Assembly: GCF_047663525.1 (NCBI RefSeq)
Contig: NC_092591.1
Location: 31,653,001 to 31,717,000 of the forward strand
Source: Anas platyrhynchos
Lineage: Eukaryota > Chordata > Aves > Anseriformes > Anatidae
Length of the DNA: 64,000 nt
Reading direction: 5' to 3'
Positions within the stretch are counted from its first letter, which is position 1. Every line of letters starts with the position of its first letter. The translations under genes and the position numbers were made by a program. This document shows, one piece after another, positions 1-13,130 of the stretch. Below the pieces are notes generated by a model. The model was not told where the DNA came from, did no database searches, and saw nothing but the letters and a program-made list of their open reading frames with translations.

Positions 1-3000
1 GGGTACAGGATTTGCCTCAAACTACATCCACGAAGGTAGCCTAGAGGGACAAAGTTTATAAATTCCCCTGAGCAGCAGATCAGGAAGGCACTAAATAGCA
101 GCGCCTACAAAAATCATTTCAGTGCTTAACCAAAAAAGAAAGGGAAAACACAGCAACAGCTTCATTAGCACAAACAGGCTATTGTTTCTGTTGTTTTAAA
201 AGAGTCGATTCAGGAACACAAGACAACAAAGCCTATGAGTTGCTGTGTACCACCCTCTGTTCCATGCATTTAAGCAGACAGCTCCCGCTCTCTGTCCTGG
301 CACGACTGGTACAGTCCCCTTACGGCTCTGACCAGACGAAGAAGTGGCAGACAGAGGCCTAGCCTCTCTCTTACCTTGTTTTCTTGGTAGGTGTTCGTCA
401 GCAGCTTGCAAACACACACACCCCCAGTCTCATTACCACAGCTGAGCAATGATCAGTTACGCCAGAAGCCAGCATAGACGGGAATCTTAGAAGAGAGACT
501 GATTTACAGCTTGAAATTCAATATAAAGCCCTGATGCCTGCAGGATTTTTTAAAACCTGAATGCATTTACGTGTGTTTTTTTTTCCCCTAAAGATCCCTT
601 GCTCAGCACTCAAAGCATTAGTGGATTTCTTCCATAGCCATGGTACACGAAGGAGGCCGCTGAGGATTTATTTAGCTGTCCTCATCAGAGCTGGAGTGCG
701 GTCCTGTCGGCTCCTGCTTAACGGGAGAGGAGAAGCTGCCAGCTGCCAGGCGGGACGGGCTGTGTCAAGGCTGCTCTGAATGCTGGAAGAACTGTGTGAA
801 TAAAAAGCCTTATCGATCAGACAGGTTTTGCAATGCAATCTCTCTTTATATCTATTGTAAAGAGAGTTGAGACTTTACTTAGCCAATCTGATCGTGTATA
901 TTGCATGAACATATCAACATCTTTGTGTATGATCCTAATGAACTTTGACTAGATTTACGTATAAAGCATTCCTACATAACTTACAGTACAAATAAAAAGA
1001 TAAAATCCTCATTGAACTGCTCTAACACATGGCAGGAAGGCAAATGGCATCTGTTTATGTGCTGGTATTTGAGTGCAAGTACGAATCCCAGCTCCAGATA
1101 CCACACCCCACGATCTCACAGGCTCTGGAGTGTATCTTGTGCCTCATTTCTCCCCGTGACTTACTACCTCTCACCCTGCCCTCACTGCTGCTGCAAGTGC
1201 CTGGGTGAAGCACTTTTACAAGGGAGAAATATGGGAGCTTCACACGACTTCCTGCTGCTTTACCCAGTCCAGGAAACAGCAACAGCAGACAGCACAGCAA
1301 TTTGTGTACTTTGCTTCAATTTCATGGTTTGCTCGCAGCCCCTAATGCAGTTTGCAAGCAGTCTGGCATCTCTTAGCGTGAGCTTGAAAACAAAAGAGAT
1401 TTAGGTGTCTGCAAGCACGTAGTTAGACTTTGCACCTCCGGACAAAAACACTGCTCCACTGTCATTGTGCAGCAGTTGGAAATAAAAAAGTATGACAGCC
1501 AGAGCCACTGCTTGCTGGTAATAAAATTGCCACTGTTCATTAAGCAGGCAAGTGCTCCTACGAGATATTTGCAAAGTGACAGTCTCACGCCGGGCCAAAA
1601 TTTTTGATCAGAACACATAGCAGCTCTTTAAGGAGACTGAAAAAGTTCTCAGGGTAGGATGAAGTATTTTAAGCTATGAAGGTAAAACGAAACTGTGAGA
1701 ACTGGGGATGTGGATATACCTGAGTATGTTGTGCCCATCTTGCTCCTGCCTCTCTTTGTTCGAGTATGCCCCTGGAGAGCCACACAAAACTGGCCAGGAA
1801 CAACACAACACAAGCAAGTGCACAGAGGCTAAAGGAGGTTAAGAGCACTGTCAAGAACATGATTTGAGCTTGAACCCTTTGTGTTTAGCTGTGCTAGATT
1901 TGGCAAAGCGCTTGCCTCAAAGACCTTAGAAAAGAGATTTATGAGACCAAATAGGAGTTCACAGAAAACTGACACAATGCAACAGACACTCACTTCCATC
2001 CCTTAAATCAGGTCCAAGGCAACAGAAGCAAAGCTTTGGAAAGGCCCAATAGGGCTGATGTTATTTCTGCGTTGAATTTTAGCTTAGGATAAAGTAATGC
2101 TTTGACTGAGTTAATTGCAATCTCAGAATTCAGCATGTAGCTGGCATGGCTATGGTAACAGCATAAGGATGAAGCCTGACTGGAAACAGAGAGGTATCCT
2201 TCAAAAACAATATTTGAAAGACCTTACATAATTCTCAGACGCTTGTTTTCAAGTATTTTTACAGCTAGACATTGCAGGCAGTACTCCACAAGCAGAGACG
2301 TGAAAGTGATCAAAGAACAATCCCTACTCATTGCTTGGTCTGGGACTATTATGTTGATTTTTAACAACTGCAAACATTACTCTGCGCTGAATTTGAAGAA
2401 AGCAACATCTATTTCACGAAAGAAAGGTTAATCTGATGATTAATCTTCTTTGGTTTTGTTTTTGTTAAAGCAGTAAGGGCTCTAATCTCAATAATAAGAT
2501 ATTCCACTGAGTCACCTTCTGTCTGTCTTATCCCCTAACCATGTGTCATCACTTCTCTTTCAGCTTTTCCACTTCTTTATTCTGAACTACCCTTCCAGAG
2601 GATGTCCCACCTCCATCCATTCGCTGAACTCTCATGTTGTGGTAACTGGGAGTAAAGTGGCATTTGTTCACACCAGAGCCTTGCAGAAATTTTCCCAGAC
2701 CCAGACAGGCCACTCTGTTCCAGCTTGTTCCATTTCACCCCCACGCATAAAAACACAAACCCTCAGCTCTGCACACATGCAAGAATGAACCGCATTAACT
2801 ACAACTATTGTGTAACATAGAATAACAACTGTCTCAGGAAATACCCCAATTCCTGCATCTCCATGACAACAAATGCCATATCCATATTCACTATAGAAAA
2901 TGGAAAAAAAAAAAAAAAGTAGGAAGAAATCCTTTCATAGCAAAGGGGAGAAACGAAGTGTTATATTTAAGAAGCCAGACAGGCAGGAAACAATGATTTT

Positions 3001-3698
3001 CATGCTTATAACAAGGATGCTTTGCAATTTGTAAGCTCTGCTTTAATTCTTAGAATGTAGTCAGATTTTAAAAGACCACTTTACTTACCCTTTTTTGTTC
3101 CCTACTGTATTTCTTTTTTCTCTCTTTTTTTTTTTAAAAAAGAAGAGAAATTCAGCTACACATAGTCAGTTTAAACTGTGGTTTAATCATCCTTAATTCC
3201 CAAGAGTCTCCCTTTGGGCTAGAAGTTCTCATGTTTATTTTTAATAACAAATGAGCACCTATTAAAATCTCAAGTATAATTTTATTAAAAAAATACTTAA
3301 GTGAGAGAAATTTAGTCACAGTTCACATGTTCAGAAAGTTAGGTTATTTTAAGAAAAAAGCAAAATCCTTGCCAAAGAAACACAGTGCATACTTTGAGGC
3401 TTTAGAAGAGTTTTGGGATTTATTTTAAATCATACACACAGGACAGCCACCAGGTATGACAGGGAGCAACACCGAACTGACTAGCAATTAAGTTCAATGA
3501 CCAGCACCAACAGAAATTAGAGTTATGTTTGCTTTTGTCACTTGCCAAGGGTTTGGGCATTTGGGCCATGCAAACAAGTTAATACAAAAGAGCATTTGAG
3601 GTATCTTATCCATAAGATTAAAGCACGAAAGGCAACTTGTTCACACAGCTACCCTCCAGGAATACATGCCAGATAGAAACGCTTTCTCAAACATTTAC
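1..3698 (-). other. PTDSS2: Part of PTDSS2 intron 2
   Basis: AT-rich non-coding sequence downstream of the exon 2 splice donor (GTAAAT, just below 3699). I looked on the minus strand for the next PTDSS2 exon and did not find it. Only homopolymer runs (A run near 2898-2912, T run near 3127-3135) and short chance open frames were seen. Confidence 0.7.
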
Positions 3699-6600
3699 CT
3701 CTTTGTATTGTAAGCTGTATCCTGCGGTGTTTCTTCAAGCAAGGTTACGTATCCCAGCGCACACGTGAGGATGAACAAGACTGTTAGGGTATGAGCTCTC
3801 CTAAAATTGAGAAGAGAGAAAACTGACATCAGAAAGCAGAAAAACCCCAGTTGCTGCCTTTGAGTGAGCCCTCAGTAAGGCTCACGTGTCGACAGCAGTC
3901 AATTCTACTGAAGGAAATTTTTTGCATTGTACTGCACAGGAAAAGGAATTTAGCATTTACACGGAATTCAGCCACCAGGCTGTCGTGCACTAGCATGCAA
4001 GAGAAGCCTATCACCACAACAGGTCTTGCTCATTTTCCCTCGGCGTTTCAAGTTAAGGAAGGTTTGGACTAACGTGTGCTACGTGAACAATGGCAGCTTG
4101 AACAAAAATAGCATCAACTGTGCTAATACCAACATTACTGGAAAAAAACCAACAGATTTCCCTCCTGCTTAGTCAGGTACACACTTGGTGCTGCTGTACC
4201 ACTGTCAATAAAGCAGCAATAAAAACAGCAGCTAATCAAACAGACTCAAGACAAAACCGAAGGGTGCTCAAGCCAGACAAAACTCCCATAAAAACAAAAA
4301 AAAATATTACGAAACAGCATCTCTGGATGAGAACAGCTGCAACTGTACAAGTTCCAATGCTCCCTCTGGCTGCCGTATTTCTAGTGATGCTCACAGTTTC
4401 ATTTCATCTTAGCAGCGAACGGGAGGAGCAGAGATTCATGCCCGCAAAACCCCACGCAGCCATCTCTCTGCGAGGAGTTTCTGCTGGAATAACTGGACGA
4501 GCAAAGGTGCCCAGCAAAGGCAGATGGCTGCTCTTCTGCACTGCTAAAGGTGAGACCTGGCTGGTGTAACCTACTGGCAAAGGCAGATCCCGCTCATACA
4601 CTGTTCACTTCCCCTTCCATAAAGGTCCACCCTCCCACCCAAATTTTATTAAGGAATTTATATGTGAAAGAAAGAAGAGCTAAGCATGGGCAGACCCAGC
4701 AGCTGAGAGAACTGCGTGGAGCTGGTTGACATGTATATTCACACACCTACTGAGTATAACAGACATAATATTCTTACATAATGCATGCTGCTTTTTTTTT
4801 TTTTGAAGTCAAAAATTCATTTCCTAATGAAAAGCCATTCCTTATTTTCAGTGGCAAACTTCTCTGACCTCTGCTCGCAAGCAGAAGCATGGGAAGCGAA
4901 GCCATTTAAGACCAAATCATAAAGACACAAGTTGTATAGTCCTCTAAAACAACGTCTTCTAGTACAAACCATTAAAATTAATATCACGTAAAACATCAAG
5001 CTTAGAGAAGAGAGAAACAGTGAATGAGAAGTACTGTATCTGACGTATATATATGCACCTTCGGATGTTACATTTTCTTTTTGTAGTGTTACATTTCCAT
5101 TTTGTATTAAAAAACACCAAAGTTAAACATATATTTATATCGTACAGTGCATGAGAAACTGGAGATCACCACAGATTTCCAAGAACTCTACTGACTTACC
5201 TTTAAACACCAAACCCAATAAGCAACCTAGAAGTGCTCTAAAAAGTGAAGGCAAGCATTATTTTGAACCACAATCTGAAGTTCATCCTAGTCCAAAACAC
5301 GGCCACTTCTCACAGCATCCTTTTAATCCCACTGGAAAACATGCAATACCTCATAAGCAGATGAAATCCTCTTCTGCCGCTGTTAGAAAGGTGTTCAGTA
5401 TTTAACTCTACCCCTCCTTGCAGTCCAGAGGACACAAATTAACCAGCTCCAGAGAAAGAAGAGAAGGATGTAGGAGTATTTTCAAAACTAGCAAGGCATC
5501 AAGATGTCAAAATAAACACGCAAAGACTCCGCAGCAGCACAACCGATGCATTTTCCCGGCAAGTTGTCTCTCAGGATGCCACCTAACAGGTGATTCAGGC
5601 ACCACAGATTAATATTCATTTACCAGCCATGTGACTCTGGGCCTATTTTGTAACCTCCACGAGTTTAAAAAACCAGACACAGCCTTCTCAAAGGCTACAG
5701 GACAGCGCGGGGCTGAAGGAAATGCCCCAATTCATTCATAAAGGAGCATGGTCTCAGTCACTGCACGCATACATGCATGTAATTGACACAAAAACTACCT
5801 ATATTTTGATCACAACAGTGTTACTTTAATTGCAAGGCTGTGCATTATATTTTATGCCTGGTTTTATTGTGTATTTTTGAAAGGAGTATCTAAGAGGATA
5901 CAAAAATCTCTAAACGCTGTCTTCCGTCATCTCACCACATCCCAGTCTGAATACAAATATTAAGTTGGTTACTTCTCCAACGTGCTGTGTCACAAAAATA
6001 GAAAAAAATAAAGAGAAATCAGCTGTGAGCACGTCCTCATTTAGATAAATGTACCTAGAAACTTGTCAAGTAGAAAAACAAAGATCTAGTTTCATTCAGC
6101 CCTGCCGGGAGTCTGTAGCCAAGCAAATGGTCAGTGTCTGAGAGCTCTGTGTCCCCCTGCCTTTGGTTTATTTTGGTCTACAATCAACTTGAATTTCAAC
6201 AAGCCCCTGTGTTTAACACAGAACGAGCAGCTCTATCCCTCGTATTATCTCATCTCCCCTTTTAGCTGTGCCTTCACTTCCAGCTGAAGTGAGATGGTCT
6301 CGTAGCGCGTCTTAGAGACGGATAAGCACGTAAACATATTTTCAGTCTAGCAGGAAATCCAAAGACCTGGATGAAACGCTTTCTGGCTTGGTTTGTCTTC
6401 TGGAAAGAGCAAGTCGACAGCTCCAAGCAAAAAATCACCAGTAGTGACAAAGCAACGGCAGCTGCTACAGGTAGCAGGGCATCTTGCAAACCTACCTGCC
6501 TGATCAAACAAGTTCAGGGATGTATTTATGCTTGCTTCCTTAACTTCCCAGTCCGGAAGTTAAAAAGAAATAAAGAAATCCAGTCACATGGAGCAAGACA

Positions 6601-9600
6601 AAGTGTTAAGCATCTACAGCAGCCAGTAAAAGGGAGAGCACACAGAAGTGCTTGTGAAGAATCAGTCAAGATGACTTAGCCGGCATGAAGAGGGATTAAG
6701 TCTCCACGTACACTCCGAAATAATGCTTCAAGAGGAAGACAGCCCAGCTAAGAACATCCAGAGCAAGGTAAGCATTATGGGAATTATGCAGAAAGGCTTA
6801 TGTTCTCCTGGTTAGCCTAGAGCCTTTGGAGAAGGAAAAGAGCTAAGCTAAGCAGACCGCAAGCCTTCCCCTTAGCATTACACAAGAGTTTGGGCTCTAC
6901 GTAAGAAGCAGGGGTACAGATTGCTTTCAGTGCCAGGTTTTATGCCAAAAATCTCAGAAAACAGTACCCAAGAAGACAGACACACAGAAGTATGTAAGGT
7001 CAGGAAGGTCAAAGAGAATTCACAATAAATCCTAAAATACCAAAAAGCCAGAGCTTATTCTTCTGCACTAGCATTCTTCTGCATTTCTGTACCTTACATC
7101 TAGCTCTTTCCCCATTTAAGTTAAAGGAAGCGTTTAGGTGAAATATTTCCAGTTTTATTTCAATTAAAATACTTCCCATCGTAATTTAGCTAAATGCCAA
7201 TTGAAAGCAATTAAGTCAGTCCAACACAGCATCAGTAACTACACCACTCCCTCACTGAATCTTATGAAGTAGGAGCTTTGCCAGCAAATACATTCAACCC
7301 GAGCTTCTTTTGTCATAGTAACTCGTTTTTCTGTCACACTTAGAAACTAGTTTTTTCAACACAACGATTACCAGAGCTTTTATTTTCCCAAATAAAGTAT
7401 ATGACAAGCATAAGGTAAGACAAAACCGTATGAATCTCTTCCTTTCAGCAGGTTCAGACAGATCAGCTCCCAGGACTGAAGGGAGGCAGTAATACCCCAG
7501 CATCACCTCCTTCGAACTCCAACACAAACTAAAAGGGGCTTAAGTGTACGCGACCACACCCTTAGCACCCATTTCTCTGCATTAATGCTCTTGTTTGTCA
7601 GAAATGATGCAATAACTGCCTTAAAACCGACCGCTGAGACCACGCCAAGGATCGATGTGTTAATCTTTTTGTCAGCTCTCTGCTGGAACAAAATTCCAAA
7701 GAACAGGCTGCGTGGTTTGCCCCCAATGTAAGAAGTTATGTTCATAGTTACTGCTGGCAAAGAACGCCACCAGAAACTATTCCCAACTCAGCCTACCATC
7801 AACATTTTTGCAAATATTTTTCTTCCTTTATTCCAACTAACGGTGAAGTCCTAAAAACGTTTCTGAAAGCGATTTTAAAAGATGAAGCAATGTTCAAGCT
7901 CTCCACCTCCCTCACAGCTACACCTCATTTGACATGTGAATTTCAAGGAAACATGACAAATGGAGAGTAGGACAAGTAACAGTATTTCAGCAACAGTATA
8001 GCATTTCAGTGAGTTCCCATGAGGAATATGTTATGGGAACATACAAGAAAAAATTAATCACAATGTAACACTGACCAACCTTTTGACATTCAAAACCAAA
8101 ACTGTAAGGAGGAGGGAAACAATTCCATCTGGATAAAGAGAGAGGCTTTTGGAACCTTCAGCAATTTAACCTTTTGTTGTAACTTGGTTAGACATCCAAG
8201 ATGAGTGATGCGAAACTCAGATGTTCAGGGCGCACAGGGCCAAAGGAAGTGGTCAGGCCTCAGCATTTAAAAAAAAAAGATCATGACATGATGACATGAG
8301 ACCTCTCTCATCCACCCAGATCACAAAAAATAATCGGCAGCAACCAGAGGATGTACTTTGTCCTGTGACACTGCCCGAAAGCTCCACGCACCCACATCTG
8401 CAACGTAACAGGGACACAGCTGGGGCTTTTAAGCTGCAGCCTGTTTTAAAGCGTTTAAACTCAGAGACAATCAAGAAGTACCTATTCTTAGACCAGTAAC
8501 ATGTCTTCAGCACATCTGTAAAGGTAAACGATGCTGGTTAAACTTCTGTATGTACTTGTGCTACTAAACAGGAACGTCCCTTTTCCTTCCCTAAGTCCTT
8601 CTGCTTTTACAAGTCAGTGCCTCTCGTAAAGCGATCAGATCACCCGATAAGAGCAGTACAATAGCACGTACTCCCATAGAGAAACCAGAACAATGGATTA
8701 AAAAGCAAACCACGCTTCAGCAAATTAGTCATTTGCCTCTGAATGAGAAAGAAAAAAAAAAAAAACACATCTTCATTCATCATTTCTACACAGTTAGCAA
8801 GTTAATCACGGTTCCCAAAATATTCATTTTCAAGTACTGAATATTTTTATTCTTAAACCTGTCTAAGGATAAATAAATAGAACCTGAAATCTGCATTTCA
8901 GGTTTTAGTTTAAAGGAATGCCACTGAGACAGTGTCATTTTGCATGACAGATAAGGTGCAATACTCAAGTAGGAGCCCAAGAAACACTTTAAGAAGCATG
9001 TTTTTAAAAAGGACAACAGAAGGGAATGAGAGGGAGGTGCCCTTCTGCCAAATGAAACTGCATAGAAGCACAGAGCTAGTTCTTTGGGCTGATCATTTGT
9101 TCTGTAAACTGCTCTAGAAATCAAGTCATATGATGGCGCTTTGATGAGTTCAAACAAGAGCATTGAGGAAGCTCTGCGCAGAGAGCTCCGACCACAAACT
9201 CTTGCTGTGCAGAGGATACACCATAAAAAAGGAAAGCAGTTTTCCCAGGATGAGGCTAATCCTGTGCACTCCTGGCATGCTACATTGCTTGTGGCACAGT
9301 GGCCTGTCCTTGCACTCTTTCCCCTGGAAAGTACCCCTGGGGACCCCTCTGTTGGCTCCCAAATTCTCCCCATCTTCCTCAAATAGTGCTGGAGCACATC
9401 TACAAAAAAAATAAATTGATATAGGGAATTGATACTAGACTTAAAGCCTCCATAGGGCATTAAACTCTCACGAGGTCTCTGTACAGAGATTTTTCTTCTG
9501 CTCCTCCAGCTTGCTTGCAGGAACTAGGCGACTCTTTCCTTTCGGGGAGGGCCAGAGCCATAACAATGCAACTCTCTGTCAACGCGCATACCCTCAGCTG

Positions 9601-12600
9601 CAAGAAGAGTTAATACAGTCAGCAGGACTTGGTCAGATTGCACAACGACCTCCTGGATGTTCTAGCAGCCAAACAGTGCCAGGGCATACCTAAATATTAA
9701 AAAAAGACAGGCTGAGCTACATATCAGTTCTGTATGCAATAGGATTAAACTTGGTAACTTCTGGGCAGGTAGAGAATCAGAAGCGCCAATCAGCAAATAG
9801 AGAACCTCACCAGGGCCCAATTTAAAGCGTCCAGTTTTTAAGGAGAAGAAAAAAAAAAAAAAGTCCAGCAAATGTCAAGTTTCCAACAGGCTTGAAGAAC
9901 GTTCCCTTGAAAGCGCTGCAGTCAGCCCTCACAAGAGGGGACAGGAAGGTTCAACCCAATTTGCAGCTCTTTTATCTGAGAGATTCCCAAGATAAATCAC
10001 TCATCTCTTCCTCCAAATGGCCTGTTAGAAAATCTCGTGCTGCTGTAAATTTAGTTTTTAAGAGATAAGAACAATGTACAAGTGGCTAAGTAATATCTTA
10101 GCTTGAATAACAATGCTGCATTTCCACACAAATCTACCTTTCCAAAGAAAGATTGGTGTGCCAGCCATCAGGAAAGATTTCTCTTTATGTTTTCCTCAGA
10201 ATAAAATAAGCAGCAGACGGGCTTTCTTTTCTTAGCTGCAATTTCTATGCTTTTTACACCACGCAGAACTTTCAGGATAAAATTATACATAAGATGTAAC
10301 CAGAGGATCCCAAACTGGTAATCAAAGAGCATCCAAGATGCAAGGACTGGCACGAAAAGAGCGACCACACTGGCTACCAGAAGGGGAGGAAGGTTTCCTC
10401 TTCAAAAGTTGCTGCAAACCTCTACATCGATCACTCAGCAGGGATAAATTACATATTTTACTAAGCTTCCCTGCTGCCCAACAAAAAGATGTTGCTCCTC
10501 TTTTTCAGCTTCAAGTATCAGTAGGCATCTGCCACAGGTAACAGAAAGCCAACTTCCATTGGATTTTGTTGCCTGCTCACAGGTAACAAAAAAAAAACAC
10601 AACCAAATACCAACAAAATCCCTGCTACCAAAAACCTCTAAGACACATCAGCATTTGCTCTTCTGCTGGTCACAGAAATGAAGCCACAGCGATGCCACAG
10701 AATACACGTGGGGACATTAAGAAAAAATAAAGTGTTTTTTTCATGCTAGCTCGGTACAAATGTAAGATCTACTGTGCTTCGAACTGTACAGAAAACAAAA
10801 CAAAACGTCAAAACCTCAGCCACAAAGGGGTCCTTTGTATTCAGAGAGCTAATTCTGTAAGCAGACGGGCAAGAAACAGTCACAGGTACTGGAAAGAAGC
10901 GCAAACACGTTTCCTAGGACAGCAGCTTGCCAGGCAGGCCTGAATATTTCCAGCACTCAGTAGCAGTAGGTGTTCTGAAATTAGTTCAGGGATAAGAGAT
11001 CCAGCCAATCTGCTTCATAAAGCTCCTTCCCATTTCCTTTCCTTGACATTTCCCAGTGGCAAAAAGAGCTGTCGAGGTACTGACCAAGCAGGTTCCCAGA
11101 ATGTAATTAAAATACTGTATTTTCCAGGTTAAAGTCATTAGGACTGAGTAAGAATACGGGCAATTATACAGCACCTAAACTTGTTCTTCAACGTTTTTAA
11201 AAGATTTAAAAAGAGAAGGCGGCTAAGAACTACCACCTTTCCAAAGCATTACCTTTATAGCAGCAAAGTTACCTTTGCAAACTGAACTACTTTAGACCGA
11301 TTCCTGCCTGTGTCCACAAGTCCCATGTTATTTAACATTTCCAAACCGAGCGGGCCATGTCAGTAACCTTATCCAACAGCTTCTGAACTTCAAGGAGAAA
11401 AGGTACTTTCCATGTAGCTCATGTGGGCAAAGGCAGCGGGCACCTACCCTTTTAGGTCTCTATTTTCTGTAACCAGCACAAGAGCACTGTCAAGGGCCAC
11501 GGGAAGAAACCAGCTCCTCAGAATAATTTTTCTTCTTGCACACAATAGAAAATTTAGCTTGTCTTTTGGTAAATGACGCTCAGACACGCAATGCCATCAC
11601 GCATGGGGCAAAAGTAACAGAAGAGAAAACCTATAAACTTTAACAAGCATTTACGCTCCTGGATGCCAGCGCAAGCAACGTGCAGAATCGGGTAATAAAA
11701 AAATAAAGTCACCTGAAAATAGGTAAGTTACACCTTTTTATAAGACACTTGTACACTTGTCCCTACTTTCCTCCTGGAAAGAGCTAGCTGGTAAAGCAGA
11801 AGCCTTAAAGGGTTTGCACATTTGTAAGTCCAAGGGAAAAGTTCACCTAGGCAAATGAACTGCAGATACAGTATTTTTGGGTAATGAACCGGCACAAGCA
11901 GCAGACTACGTGCTGCCCCCCCACACAACAAAAAGGTGCAGGAAGGCGAGATTACACAACAGCAGCATCAGGTGTTTTGTAGGCATCACAAGACCCCAGA
12001 AAAGAACTCTGTTAGGAAGACGATGCAAAAGCGGTGGCGTTTTACCCATTTTCCATTTATCAGGAGGCACTCCTGCAGACCTCGGCGGGCTCCAGCTGCT
12101 CCCTCATGCACTCAGTCCTCCTGTGCTCTGCAAGAAAGTTCCTCCCGTCCTTGAGGCGAGGCTGTCCCTCCGCTACGCTCACAGATCAGCTCCTGAGGAG
12201 CCCTCCCCGAGGTGCTGCAGGCTCCCAGCGGCTCCTGCTCGCAGAAATACCTCAAGGTCTCGGCGGCTTCACCGAGATCCACCCCTCCCAGCCCTGCTGC
12301 TGCCCAGATTGGCAGGGGCAGAGCCAAGCGTCCTCCTCCCGCTGCTCCCAAATGCCAGAGCCAAACCCTCCACAGGGGCTGTGCCCGGCTCCTTCTCCAC
12401 CGAGGTGCTCGCCCCCTTGCTGCCCCAAAACGCCCTCCTCAGCACCCGCGGGGACCCGCAGGGCTGCAGCGGGCACCCCGCTATCGCGACATCCCCCCCG
12501 CTTTTTGTCTCCTCACCAGAAGAAAGTGTTGGTGCCGTCGTCGTACACCTCGGACTCGGTGCTGCGGCGGGGGCCGGGGCCGTCGGGCTGCTCCTCCAGG

Positions 12601-12650
12601 GCGGCCTTGCCCAGCGCCCCGCCGGGGCCTCGGCGCTCGCCGCGCCTCAT
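3699..12650 (-). CDS. PTDSS2: Phosphatidylserine synthase 2, 5' coding exons 1-2 (partial; continues left of window)
   Basis: Two coding exons are visible on the minus strand. Exon 1 (12650-12517) starts at an ATG in a near-perfect GCCGCC-ATG context and encodes 44 residues, beginning MRRGERR and ending with the family signature [16 protein letters not shown], whose last codon is split TG|G. Exon 2 (3800-3699, 34 codons) gives [18 protein letters not shown] and then the [16 protein letters not shown] segment, that is, the first membrane helix and following loop. Both match human PTDSS2 almost residue for residue in my recall. The enzyme is an ER, multi-pass base-exchange enzyme that swaps the ethanolamine of phosphatidylethanolamine for serine to make phosphatidylserine. 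The low-complexity stretch between MRRGERR and STESEV is shorter than in human. No exon matching the next conserved block (GIVASILVFLCFG in human) was found in 1-3698, so the remaining exons should lie outside. The gene is divergent from ANO9. Confidence 0.95.
3801..12516 (-). other. PTDSS2: PTDSS2 intron 1 (8.7 kb)
   Basis: It is bounded by a GT donor after the split Trp codon (12516-12515) and an AG acceptor at 3802-3801. The sequence is AT-rich, becoming CpG-rich above about 12,050. No exon of another recognised gene was seen. It does contain an unusually long open frame on the minus strand at 8786-9460 (see findings). Homopolymer A runs occur near 8750-8765 and 9848-9862. Confidence 0.8.
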
Positions 12651-12900
12651 GGCGGCCACGGCCGCGCGTGCCCGCCACGGGTGCGCGCCGAGGCCGCGCT
12701 CGGCAGAGGGAAGGGGAGGGGAAAGGGCGGGGCGCGCCCCCGCCGAGGTGCGCGGGGCCGCGCGCAAGCGCACAGCGGGGAGGGAGGGGGGAATGGAGGG
12801 AGGGGGGAGGCTCCCGTTGTCATGGCGGCCTGAGGGGGGCATGGCGCCGAGCTGCCCCTCGGGGTGGTTTCCTCATGGGCAGCGCACTGACATCCCCGGG
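12651..12900 (-). promoter_or_regulatory. PTDSS2: PTDSS2 promoter / CpG island
   Basis: Sequence immediately 5' of the PTDSS2 start is very GC- and CpG-rich, with GGGCGG boxes and a long G-run array on the plus strand at 12777-12812 (GGGG-A-GGG-A-GGGGGG type spacing, able to form a G-quadruplex). No TATA box is evident. The CpG-rich zone extends into intron 1 down to about 12,050. Promoter assignment is inferred from position and composition; the exact transcription start is unknown. Confidence 0.65.
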
Positions 12901-13049
12901 GCTGTCCCCCTCAAGGGGTGTGTCACACAGCACAAGTCGCACTCCTCCCTAGGGCTCTTCTGTCTTTGTCATGGCTTCCTCCGTCCCCTCAGGAAGCTGT
13001 CCGCTGAGGGCAACTCCTGTGGGGGCAATGGAGGATGGTGGAGGAGGAG

Positions 13050-13130
13050 GTCCCCGGGCATCTTGTCCCTGCCCGTGGAACTTCATGATCTCTGAGGTCC
13101 CTTCCAACCCCAGCCATTCCATCGTATGGT
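13050..13130 (+). mobile_element. CR1 LINE 3'-end fragment
   Basis: The run GATCTCTGAGGTCCCTTCC at about 13,087-13,105, followed by AACCCCAGCCATTC, is the near-universal 3' tail region of avian CR1 non-LTR retrotransposons. Only this tail is recognisable; the element is 5'-truncated, as most CR1 copies are. Confidence 0.75.

Noticed and set aside
10168-10368. 66-codon hydrophobic minus-strand frame in PTDSS2 intron 1
   Set aside because: Considered as a missing membrane-helix exon of PTDSS2, but exons 1 and 2 already join in phase and the sequence does not match the protein.
11877-13095. Long overlapping open frames (up to 353 codons) on both strands around the PTDSS2 CpG island
   Set aside because: High GC content depletes stop codons in all frames here; translations are Pro/Arg/Ala/Ser-rich and overlap each other. 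Only the PTDSS2 exon 1 frame shows family similarity.
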